Below, in pieces: positions 26,210 to 33,086 of a stretch of DNA of 37,966 bases. The position numbers and the translations under genes were made by a program. Source of the DNA: Thermoflexus hugenholtzii JAD2. GTDB taxonomy: Bacteria; Chloroflexota; Anaerolineae; J036; Brachytrichaceae. Below the pieces are notes generated by a model that worked only from the letters and a program-made list of their open reading frames with translations, did no database searches and was not told the origin of the DNA. Numbering within the stretch: the first letter of the stretch is position 1; each line of letters starts with the position of its first letter. Location of the stretch: assembly GCA_945877855.1 (NCBI GenBank), contig CAMDWA010000025.1, forward strand, positions 1 to 37,966. The letters are read 5' to 3'.

Positions 26210-27478
26210 TTGAATTTTCAACTTCTAAGCACCGTTCAAACGATAGCAACACGCCACCACACCCCCATTTTGTTGGTGGGCGGGGCTGTGCGCGATTGGT
26301 TATTGGACAAGCCCGTGCACGATTACGACATTGGGGTGCAGGGTGATGTTATCCGCTTGTCGCGCAATATTGCCAACCAACTAAATGGCGCATTTTATGT
26401 GATGGATGCCGAACGCGGCACCACGCGAGTGATTTTGCCAGACACCGTGCTCGATTTTGCCGCCTGCCGCGGTAAAACATGGGAAGAAGATTTACGTGCC
26501 CGTGATTTCACCGTCAACGCCATCGGCTTTGATTTAGCAAAATGGGTCGCAACCCCCAATCCAAAATCCCCAATCCAAAATCCCCAATTTCTCTTTGACC
26601 CACTCAACGGCTACGATGATTTAACACAAAAAAATATTCGCATGTGCGCCCCCGCCGCCATTAGCGATGACCCCGTGCGAGCGTTACGCGCCATTCGCAT
26701 GGCAACAGTGTTGCAAGCCACACTTGCACTCGAAACACAACAGGCCGTTTTAAACGTGCGCTTGATCAATGACAAAATTAGCATCGAACGGCTGCGGGAT
26801 GAATTGATGAAAATTTTGGCCTTGCCCGATGCCTTGCCCGCCGTGCAAAACTTAATGTCATTTGGGTTGTTGCCGCAACTCTTACCTAATTTGCTCTGGC
26901 AAGCTGACCATAACCTCAATCAAGCGCTACGCCCACTCGCTAGCCATGTGGGGCTAAATGAGGCGCTGCACAAACAATTAAACCAAGCAACAGCCAATGA
27001 ACGCACCCGATTGGCTATTTTGCGGCTGACCGTTTTATTGTTTCAGGCCGCATCTACCAATATTGCACTCAAGTTGGCACAAACACTACGCTTGAGCAAC
27101 GACGAAAATCTGCAAATTCGCCATGTGCTGACCAAAATGCCAGCAGTTGCCGACATTTTGGCGCAATCGGGGCTAGCACAAGAGCAATTGTTATATCGTT
27201 TTATTCAACAAACTGGCCAATGTGCGCCAGAAATTTTTTGGTTGGCCCAACTGCAATCCCCAAATTTAAAAACGCATTTTCTCATCGAACGCTATTTTGC
27301 CCACTATGCGCCCGATCTCGCCCCGCCCCCCCTGTTACAGGGCAGTGATTTGATCGAGATGGGCTACAAACCCGGCCCCATCTTTGGGCGCTTGCTTGAT
27401 GCGGCCCGCGAAGCGCAAATGGTTGGGCAAATTCACACCCGTGATGAAGCTATTGCGTTGGTAAAGACGCTGGCATGA
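26210..27478 (+). CDS. cca: CCA-adding enzyme / poly(A) polymerase family tRNA nucleotidyltransferase
   Basis: A class II tRNA nucleotidyltransferase of 422 residues that adds or repairs the 3' CCA of tRNA. The nucleotidyltransferase head has LVGGAVRDWLLDKPVHDYDI with GG at 24-25 and catalytic Asp38 and Asp40, ERGTTRVIL, and the ARDFTVNAIGFDL motif. DPLNGYDDL, DDPVRALRAIRMA and ISIERLRDELMKIL are the neck and body motifs. The C-terminal GSDLIEMGYKPGPIFGRLLDAAREAQ is also typical. The TTG at 26210 starts close to the domain. Residues about 115-127 (around NPKSPIQNPQ) come from an inserted heptamer array. I see no HD phosphohydrolase motif. Confidence 0.93.
   Translation: MNFQLLSTVQTIATRHHTPILLVGGAVRDWLLDKPVHDYDIGVQGDVIRLSRNIANQLNGAFYVMDAERGTTRVILPDTVLDFAACRGKTWEEDLRARDFTVNAIGFDLAKWVATPNPKSPIQNPQFLFDPLNGYDDLTQKNIRMCAPAAISDDPVRALRAIRMATVLQATLALETQQAVLNVRLINDKISIERLRDELMKILALPDALPAVQNLMSFGLLPQLLPNLLWQADHNLNQALRPLASHVGLNEALHKQLNQATANERTRLAILRLTVLLFQAASTNIALKLAQTLRLSNDENLQIRHVLTKMPAVADILAQSGLAQEQLLYRFIQQTGQCAPEIFWLAQLQSPNLKTHFLIERYFAHYAPDLAPPPLLQGSDLIEMGYKPGPIFGRLLDAAREAQMVGQIHTRDEAIALVKTLA
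26554..26588. repeat. CCCCAAT/CCAAAAT heptamer array inside cca
   Basis: Five strictly alternating 7-bp units: CCCCAAT, CCAAAAT, CCCCAAT, CCAAAAT, CCCCAAT. They lie between the ARDFTVNAIGFDL and DPLNGYDDL motifs and encode a Pro/Asn/Gln-rich loop. CCCCAAT is the heptamer I associate with cyanobacterial STRR repeats. Confidence 0.88.
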
Positions 27479-27490
27479 AATGCGCCACGC

Positions 27491-27523
27491 AGAAATCGGG
27501 TTACTTGCAGAAACCCGATTTCT
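27491..27523. terminator. Hairpin between convergent cca and kinase genes
   Basis: A perfect 12-bp stem AGAAATCGGGTT / AACCCGATTTCT (27491-27502 with 27512-27523) with a 9-nt loop. It is the only structure in the 61-bp gap between two convergent genes, so it may stop transcription from both sides, although no T-run follows. GAAAGCTTTC at 27528-27537 is a further small palindrome. Confidence 0.5.
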
Positions 27524-27539
27524 AAATGAAAGCTTTCTG

Positions 27540-29327
27540 CTAAGGGACAGACGTGCGGGTGGGCAATGGCACTGGGTGCGGCGACGGCACAATCGGGGCT
27601 GGGGTAGAAGCGACGGGCGGGCGTGTCACAGTAAGCACGGGGGGTGATGTTGGCGGCGGCTGTGTTGGGGGGCGTGTAACCGTTAATGCAACTGCGGTTG
27701 CGGTTGCGGTTGGGGCTGGTCGCGTTGGGGTTATTACCGGCGGGGGCGGAGGCGTGGCAGATGGCAACGGCTTGGCTGTTGGGGCCGGTGTTCTGGTTGG
27801 CACGCGAGTAGGCACACGGGTTGGCGGACGGACAATGGGTGGGCGCGGCGTAAGAATGACACGCGGTGTTGGGGTATCCGTGGGTTCTACTACAACCGTT
27901 ACTAACACCACATTGCGAGTTGGGGTAACAATCACTACCGTTGGCAAAACAATCGGCGTATTTAAAACCAAGGGGGTATCGGTGGGCGGCGATGTTACCG
28001 TGTTGGATATCACCACCCCAATCGGCACAGGGGTTGGACGAACCCCACCCAACGACGACACAACATTCGACAACCCGATACGCCCTAAAATGACATTAAA
28101 CCAATTGGTACTGAGGCCCAGCACAACGCACCCAGTCATCAACGCCGCCACGACCCATAACCACCAGACCCGCAATGATTTACGCGGAGCAGCATTTTTA
28201 GGCGATGTTGTGGGTGCTGTCACCACCGATGGCTCGATTTTGGCTGGGGCAGAAACAGCCGCTGGCATTGTAACTACCTGTGCCGCCTCTTTTGCCGCAA
28301 TAGGCGGCACAGGTTCGGGCAAAGGTGCTGCCACTGGCTCAATCTTTGCCCCGTTTGCTATCGGTTTGGCAGGCGGGATCGACGCTGCGGCAGCGGCGGC
28401 ACTATTTACAACAGGTTTGGGGCGAGCAGTGGTTGACGCAGCTTCAATCGGCAACTCAATCGGCTTAATGGGCGCAAGCGAATGATATCGATCCCCTTTA
28501 AACTCCTGATTTGACTGCTCAATGGCGCGTTGAAATAAATTAGCAAATTCGCCTGCCGAGGCAGGGCGCTTACTCGGCGATTTTGCGATTGCCGATAGTA
28601 CGACACTACAAATTAATTTGGGGACAGCGGAGTTAATCTCACACAAATGCGGCGGCGGGTCATCCATCTGCATCCGCGCAATCGCAATTTCGTGGTCGCC
28701 GGTAAAGGGTTGTCGCCCCGTTAACACATGAAAAGCTGTAATGCCCAGCGAATAAATATCGCTGGCGGGTGTCAATTCAAGCTGCCCAGCGGCTTGCTCG
28801 GGCGACATATAGTAGACTGAGCCAATCCGGGCATCGGTAGCCGTAAATGCCGTCATACCGTCTAATTTTGCAATGCCAAAATCGGCCAACATGGCACGCC
28901 CATCTGAACGCAATAAAATATTGGCGGGTTTTACATCACGATGAATCACCCGTGGCTGATGGATAAAATGCGCATGGTCTAGGGCCTTGGCGACATCGAG
29001 CAAAATGGGCAAAAATTCTTGTGGGCTAAGCGGTTGGGAACGCAAACGCCGCTCAAGTGAGTCACCGGCAATGTAATCCATGACAATAAAGGGCGTGTCA
29101 TCCTGCATGCCATAATCGATCACACGCACAATATTAGGGTGGTTAAGTGAAACACCTAACGCGATTTCATTCTCGAAACGCCGTCGTGAGATGCTATTTT
29201 TGGCATGGCGCTGAGCCATAATTTTGATAGCGACAATGTTGCCAGCCGGGCTTGTCGCCCGATAAGTTGTCGCCATGCCCCCACGACCAACCTCAACCAA
29301 GTTGGTATACCCCCGAAAGTTACGCAT
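27540..29327 (-). CDS. PknB-type serine/threonine protein kinase with Thr/Pro-rich outer tail
   Basis: A Hanks-type kinase of about 595 residues from ATG 29327 (MRNFRGYTNLVEVGRGGMA). The frame extends to 29417 but the extra residues are unlike a kinase start. The glycine loop is GRGGMATTY, the ATP lysine is Lys35 in VAIKIM, the catalytic loop is HRDVKPANILL (about residue 128), the metal site is DFGIAK (about 150), and GSVYYMSPEQAAGQ lies in the activation segment. After an Ala/Pro linker a single membrane helix (about 385-407, VWWLWVVAALMTGCVVLGL) leads to an external tail very rich in Thr, Pro and Val without PASTA repeats. It could sense the wall or be a glycosylated stalk. It is divergent from the ANTAR regulator. 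Confidence 0.93.
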   Translation of the reverse strand: MRNFRGYTNLVEVGRGGMATTYRATSPAGNIVAIKIMAQRHAKNSISRRRFENEIALGVSLNHPNIVRVIDYGMQDDTPFIVMDYIAGDSLERRLRSQPLSPQEFLPILLDVAKALDHAHFIHQPRVIHRDVKPANILLRSDGRAMLADFGIAKLDGMTAFTATDARIGSVYYMSPEQAAGQLELTPASDIYSLGITAFHVLTGRQPFTGDHEIAIARMQMDDPPPHLCEINSAVPKLICSVVLSAIAKSPSKRPASAGEFANLFQRAIEQSNQEFKGDRYHSLAPIKPIELPIEAASTTARPKPVVNSAAAAAASIPPAKPIANGAKIEPVAAPLPEPVPPIAAKEAAQVVTMPAAVSAPAKIEPSVVTAPTTSPKNAAPRKSLRVWWLWVVAALMTGCVVLGLSTNWFNVILGRIGLSNVVSSLGGVRPTPVPIGVVISNTVTSPPTDTPLVLNTPIVLPTVVIVTPTRNVVLVTVVVEPTDTPTPRVILTPRPPIVRPPTRVPTRVPTRTPAPTAKPLPSATPPPPPVITPTRPAPTATATAVALTVTRPPTQPPPTSPPVLTVTRPPVASTPAPIVPSPHPVPLPTRTSVP

Positions 29328-29505
29328 TGCTAGCTTACAGTGTACACGATTTCGTTCTAAGCAGTCATTAAACCTGTGGCTTTGCCAACATAATTCATAC
29401 CAAAAACTTAGATTCATCTATAAACGAATCATCGTATACTCACAAGTGTTTAGCGATATAAAAGTATCTTCTCAACAATTCGAGATAAACCAAAAAATTT
29501 AATAT

Positions 29506-29575
29506 CGAAATCACGCTATGGCCTTTGGGAGTGGACAAAACTCCTCTCCCCAAAAGCCATAGCGTGATTTTGACG
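29506..29575. repeat. Intergenic hairpin, GATTTCAC family copy F, between divergent genes
   Basis: A 15-bp perfect stem AAATCACGCTATGGC / GCCATAGCGTGATTT (29508-29522 with 29556-29570) and an inner, imperfect stem TTTGGGAG / CTCTCCCCAAA. Read in reverse, its right flank AAATTTTCGTCAAAATCAC matches the left flank of copy B. The 300-bp gap (29328-29627) between the kinase and the response regulator otherwise holds only AT-rich promoter-like DNA. Confidence 0.8.
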
Positions 29576-29610
29576 AAAATTTACCCCGTTTTATTGAGAA
29601 GATGCGTATA

Positions 29611-29617
29611 AAAGGAG
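29611..29617 (+). promoter_or_regulatory. Strong Shine-Dalgarno site (AAAGGAG) of the ANTAR regulator gene
   Basis: AAAGGAG lies 10 bp before ATG 29628. It is notable because most genes in the window show no such site; the sugar-binding protein gene is the other clear case. Confidence 0.75.
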
Positions 29618-29627
29618 AAATGACGAT

Positions 29628-30200
29628 ATGAGTAAATCGATGCGCGTATTAATTGCGGATGATGAGTCTATTATTCGAATGGGGTTGCGAGCCATTTTGA
29701 CTGACCTTGGGCATACAGTCATCAGCGCATCAGATGGTGTCGAAGCCGTCACGTTAGCGCATCGTGACCCGCCCGATATCGCCCTATTAGACATTCGTAT
29801 GCCGTTTCGCGATGGGCTAGAGTCGGCCAGAGAAATTGTTAAACTGCGCCCAATTCCAATTATTATTTTAACCGCTTTTAGCGACACGGCCTTGTTAGAT
29901 CAAGCCGCATCAATTCCAGTGCAAGGTTATTTGGTAAAACCCGTGAAACGTGATGATTTGATCGCTGCCATGCGCATGGCAGTCGCTACTTTTGGCGAAA
30001 AACGTGAATTAAAGGAAAAAGTAGACGAATTAGAAGAAAAACTGACCTCACGCAAATTGATCGACCGCGCCAAAGGGGTATTGATGAAAGAGGGCATGAC
30101 CGAAACCGAGGCTTATCACGAAATTCAAATTCGCGCCCGTTCACGCCGCACCACCATGAGCCAAATTGCGCAAGAGTTAATTGGGGTGAAAGTTCAGTAG
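29628..30200 (+). CDS. Response regulator with ANTAR RNA-binding domain (AmiR/NasT type)
   Basis: A 190-residue two-component output protein. The receiver domain has the acidic pair Asp11-Asp12, phospho-acceptor Asp55 in LLDIRMP, Thr82 and Lys104 (LVKPVKR). A coiled-coil linker EKRELKEKVDELEEKL leads to the ANTAR domain (about 125-186): LIDRAKGVLMKEGMTETEAYHEIQ and SRRTTMSQIAQELI. ANTAR proteins bind dual-hexaloop RNA hairpins and prevent termination, often in nitrogen or lipid metabolism. No partner histidine kinase lies nearby, so it is an orphan. The stop TAG lies in a heptamer-type repeat shared with the convergent neighbour. Confidence 0.95.
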   Translation: MSKSMRVLIADDESIIRMGLRAILTDLGHTVISASDGVEAVTLAHRDPPDIALLDIRMPFRDGLESAREIVKLRPIPIIILTAFSDTALLDQAASIPVQGYLVKPVKRDDLIAAMRMAVATFGEKRELKEKVDELEEKLTSRKLIDRAKGVLMKEGMTETEAYHEIQIRARSRRTTMSQIAQELIGVKVQ

Positions 30201-30256
30201 GACTGTAATCAGTAGTCAGATAATTTTTGATCTGACTACTGACTACTGGCTACTGT
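30194..30256. repeat. CAGTAGT heptamer inverted repeat giving stop codons to two convergent genes
   Basis: Perfect arms CAGTAGTCAGAT (30210-30221) and ATCTGACTACTG (30230-30241) with loop AATTTTTG, plus further 7-bp-spaced units on both sides. The plus-strand regulator stops at TAG 30198-30200. The minus-strand membrane protein ends VASSQ with TAG at 30238-30236. Both ends are written in the same repeat. Confidence 0.85.
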
Positions 30257-31531
30257 CGCCCGATAAACAAAAAAATGCGCTGCAGCCGCACCAACAACGA
30301 TGATCAGCAACCAAGTTGCTGACAACGCCCATTGCGTCAGCAAAAGGCCCATTGCCAATAAGATAATATGGCAAAGCGCCCCAATTTTTGGGGGAATATC
30401 AATAGGTGCAAGCGTGTTATTGCCGCTATACAAATGAGGCAACAACACCCAAAATAAAGGCCACGCATACGCCACATAGCGCCCAACCGTGTTGCCCAGC
30501 ATTGGCGCAATCGCAAATGAAATGATGCCATAAACCAAAGCCAATTGCGCGAATAATGGCAACGATTTCCACAAACTTGAAAACGGCTGTGCCCGCAGCC
30601 CGGCCAGCAGTAAGGTGGGCGCAATGCCAAAGGTGGTCAGCATCAATGCCAACGTGTTGAGCGGATTCTCGATAAACACACCACAAATTTTGACGGTGCG
30701 AATACCGCCCGTAGGCAACCAAGTCGGCAGTTGCAAAATGGCGGCTGGCACAGCACAAAATTCAAGCACAGCCGGGTTTGTTTCGCGCCAAAATGCCTCT
30801 GATGTGTTCGCCAACAATGGCACGCCCAATACATTCCACACAAAATTGATGGGAATGCGCGACACTGTATAAAGCAATGGGTTGAGGCCATGTAAACTTG
30901 GTTTAGCCATGCCCGATAACAAGCTGGCAAAAAACAAACCAATTAAGATGATTTCTGCCGAGCCAATCGCAATTTCGCGCTCATGCCAACGCCATGCCAA
31001 CACCATTAAACACGCAGCCAACAAATAAGTAGACTCGCGGGTGAGAAATAACAAAGCCAATAACCCCAATGCCCATGCGCGGCGATGTTGCTTTAAGGCC
31101 ACCAACAAGGCGACCAACAAGCCCGCATAAAACAGATCATGAATATAGATACTGCGAAATAAATTAAGCAAGGCTGGGCTAAATAATATTACAAACAGCC
31201 ATAAAGGCTGCTGCGGCAAATCGATGGGGAATATCAACAGCAAAAAAGCCACAAAAACCCCCAGCGATAGCAACGCTAACAGGGCAAATGATTGATCGAG
31301 CGAAAGCCAAGCCCCAAAGGTAAGCACCCGTGCCAAAAACGGGTGTAATACACGCGGGGCAAATGGCCGCTCGACCTCGCCAATGCGCCCTTGCGCCATC
31401 AGCACATATTGGTCACTATCGGGCGTGATTTTAATGACCGACAGCCATGCACCTGCTATAACGATGAGGAGCATCGCCGTAATGATGATCAGCCAGCGTG
31501 ATGAAAGGTATCGAGAGCGCAATGCATCCAT
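30236..31531 (-). CDS. Polytopic membrane protein, GT-C glycosyltransferase-like
   Basis: About 431 residues from ATG 31531 (MDALRSRYLSSRW), with around eleven hydrophobic segments. The first outer loop holds ITPDSDQYVLMAQGRIGEVERPFAPRVLHPFLAR; acidic residues after helix one (PDSDQY) and a following PFAPRVLHP are the arrangement of GT-C mannosyl-type or dolichyl-phosphate-dependent transferases. TRESTYLL in a short loop is also shared by many such proteins. Enzyme activity is inferred, not shown. The frame opens at 31570 but its first codons lie in hairpin G, so 31531 is preferred. The C-terminal VASSQ and stop derive from a heptamer repeat. Confidence 0.7.
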   Translation of the reverse strand: MDALRSRYLSSRWLIIITAMLLIVIAGAWLSVIKITPDSDQYVLMAQGRIGEVERPFAPRVLHPFLARVLTFGAWLSLDQSFALLALLSLGVFVAFLLLIFPIDLPQQPLWLFVILFSPALLNLFRSIYIHDLFYAGLLVALLVALKQHRRAWALGLLALLFLTRESTYLLAACLMVLAWRWHEREIAIGSAEIILIGLFFASLLSGMAKPSLHGLNPLLYTVSRIPINFVWNVLGVPLLANTSEAFWRETNPAVLEFCAVPAAILQLPTWLPTGGIRTVKICGVFIENPLNTLALMLTTFGIAPTLLLAGLRAQPFSSLWKSLPLFAQLALVYGIISFAIAPMLGNTVGRYVAYAWPLFWVLLPHLYSGNNTLAPIDIPPKIGALCHIILLAMGLLLTQWALSATWLLIIVVGAAAAHFFVYRATVASSQ

Positions 31532-31550
31532 TTTGTTTTGACAAGTTTTC

Positions 31551-31635
31551 GCCAATTTCACGATACCCACCGCTGCCTATAGCAGAGGTAGGTATCGTGA
31601 AATCGGCATACATCTTTTTTAATGTGACATTGTCA
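31551..31635. repeat. Intergenic hairpin, GATTTCAC family copy G, with extended right flank
   Basis: A stem of about 26 bp (31551-31576 with 31582-31607) with a few mismatches and wobble pairs around CTAT. The outer stem is GCCAATTTCACGATACC / GGTATCGTGAAATCGGC. The right flank ATACATCTTTTTTAATGTGACATTG recurs almost unchanged, reversed, at 34682-34702. The element lies between divergent genes and runs into the proA promoter. Confidence 0.85.
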
Positions 31636-31658
31636 AGCTACTCACCCCAGTATAAAAT
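31630..31658 (+). promoter_or_regulatory. Probable proA promoter, leaderless
   Basis: TTGTCA (31630-31635) and TAAAAT (31653-31658) are separated by exactly 17 bp. The ATG at 31668 is nine bases after the -10 box, so the transcript would be leaderless or nearly so; no Shine-Dalgarno site is present. The -35 box overlaps the end of hairpin element G's flank. Confidence 0.6.
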
Positions 31659-31667
31659 ACCAACATC

Positions 31668-32933
31668 ATGGCAAATGTGGATCTGAACGAAATAGGCAAA
31701 CGTGCCAAAGCCGCCGCAACGATGCTGGCACAGGCTTGCACCCAAACCAAAGACAAAGCATTACTCGGCGTAGCCGAGGGATTAATACAACAGCAAGATG
31801 CAATTTTGGCGGCTAACACCATCGACATCGACCAAGCCAAGGCCAAAGGCTTGGCCCCGCATCTTATCGAACGTCTCACCTTGTTCCCGACACGCTTGCA
31901 AGGCATTGCCAATGATGTGCGGCACGTAGCGGCAACCCCCGACCCAGTCGGCGAAGCATTTGACCACAGCGTCACCGCCAACGGGCTGCGGCTACACAAA
32001 CGCCGCATCCCACTCGGGGTGATTGGGGTCATTTATGAATCGCGCCCCAATGTCACCATCGATACAGCCGTTTTAGCCATTAAAAGCGGCAATGCTGTCA
32101 TTTTGCGCGGTGGCAGCGAAACCCTAAATAGCAATCGCGCCTTGGTGAATGTGATTCATAGCGCTTTGCAAAACGCCGGCTTGCCCCTCGATGCAGTACA
32201 ATTTATCGATGATGCCGACCGCGCCCGTGTCAGCGAATTATTGCGGCTCGATGAATATGTTGATCTCATCATCCCACGCGGCGGCAATGGGCTGCATCAA
32301 TTTTGCCGCAAAAATGCTTCGATCACTGTCATCACCGGCGGGATTGGGGTTAACCATTTATTTGTCGATGACAGCGTCGCTGGCGCTAGCGCTGTCGAGA
32401 TTATTTTTAACGCCAAGACCCAACGCCCCAGCGTCTGCAATACGCTCAGCACCTTGCTTGTACAACGTGACATCGTTGCCACATTTTTGCCCTTAGTTGC
32501 CCAAAAGCTGGATAGCAAGCAAGTCGCGTATCGTTGTGATGCTGAGTCTCAAATAATGTTGACACAACAAGGGCGCACAGTTTTATCGGCCACCCCCGAA
32601 GATTTTGACACCGAATGGCTAGAATTAACCCTAAATGTAAAAGTAGTTACAGGGTTAGATGAGGCCATCGATTTCATTCAACAACATAGCTTACAACATT
32701 CTGATGGCATTTTATCGAACAAAGCAAATGACGTGGCGCGATTCTTGAATGAAATCAATTCATCGGTCGTGTTTGCCAATGCCAGCACCCGCTTTAACGA
32801 TGGGGCGCAATTTGGCTTAGGGGCCGAGGTTGCCATTAGCACCCAACGCATTCATGCGCGTGGGCCAATGGGTTTACGCGAACTCACCAGTTATAAGTGG
32901 ATTTGCGAAGGCAACGGGCAGGTAAGGCCATAA
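31668..32933 (+). CDS. proA: Gamma-glutamyl phosphate reductase
   Basis: Second enzyme of proline synthesis: it reduces gamma-glutamyl phosphate to glutamate semialdehyde with NADPH in the cytoplasm. Its 421 residues match the family. Motifs include RRIPLGVIGVIYESRPNVT, SGNAVILRGGSE, DLIIPRGG, ITGGIGVNHLFVD, and the active-site Cys257 in QRPSVCNTLSTLL. The C-terminal FGLGAEVAISTQRIHARGPMGLREL (in blocks FGLGAEVAIST and RGPMGLRELTSYKW) is complete. proB is not next to it, unlike in many bacteria, so the kinase must be elsewhere. A leaderless promoter lies just upstream. Confidence 0.97.
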   Translation: MANVDLNEIGKRAKAAATMLAQACTQTKDKALLGVAEGLIQQQDAILAANTIDIDQAKAKGLAPHLIERLTLFPTRLQGIANDVRHVAATPDPVGEAFDHSVTANGLRLHKRRIPLGVIGVIYESRPNVTIDTAVLAIKSGNAVILRGGSETLNSNRALVNVIHSALQNAGLPLDAVQFIDDADRARVSELLRLDEYVDLIIPRGGNGLHQFCRKNASITVITGGIGVNHLFVDDSVAGASAVEIIFNAKTQRPSVCNTLSTLLVQRDIVATFLPLVAQKLDSKQVAYRCDAESQIMLTQQGRTVLSATPEDFDTEWLELTLNVKVVTGLDEAIDFIQQHSLQHSDGILSNKANDVARFLNEINSSVVFANASTRFNDGAQFGLGAEVAISTQRIHARGPMGLRELTSYKWICEGNGQVRP

Positions 32934-33000
32934 CAAACACAATGCTTAGTGCGCGTCTGAGAATGCATACGAAGCACTGCTAAAACCTGTAAATCAACAC

Positions 33001-33029
33001 TTCTCACAACCTTCAAATTAGTATACAAT
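33001..33029 (+). promoter_or_regulatory. Candidate promoter of the sugar ABC transporter operon
   Basis: TACAAT (33024-33029) is a good -10 box; TTCTCA (33001-33006) lies 17 bp upstream as a weak -35. The leader is about 50 bp and includes a GAGGAG ribosome site at 33071-33076, ten bases before ATG 33087. Confidence 0.5.
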
Positions 33030-33086
33030 ATCCTCTGGATACACAACCCACTCGTCATAATTTTAAGATCGAGGAGAAAAAGACAA

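Noticed and set aside
27553..28485. A plus-strand 310-codon frame rich in Gly, Thr and Val
   Set aside because: It is the antisense of the Thr/Pro/Val-rich tail and linker of the Ser/Thr kinase and has no recognisable domain.
29506..29575. ANTAR target RNA upstream of the ANTAR regulator
   Set aside because: ANTAR targets have two short stems with hexaloops bearing conserved A and G; this hairpin has one long stem with an imperfect inner arm, and its relatives have three-base loops.
31532..31570. N-terminal extension of the GT-C-like protein (MGIVKLAKTCQNK)
   Set aside because: The extension begins inside hairpin element G and looks unlike a protein start; ATG 31531 follows directly before a typical basic and hydrophobic N-terminus.
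31668..32933. proBA operon
   Set aside because: Only proA is present; no glutamate 5-kinase frame lies on either side.
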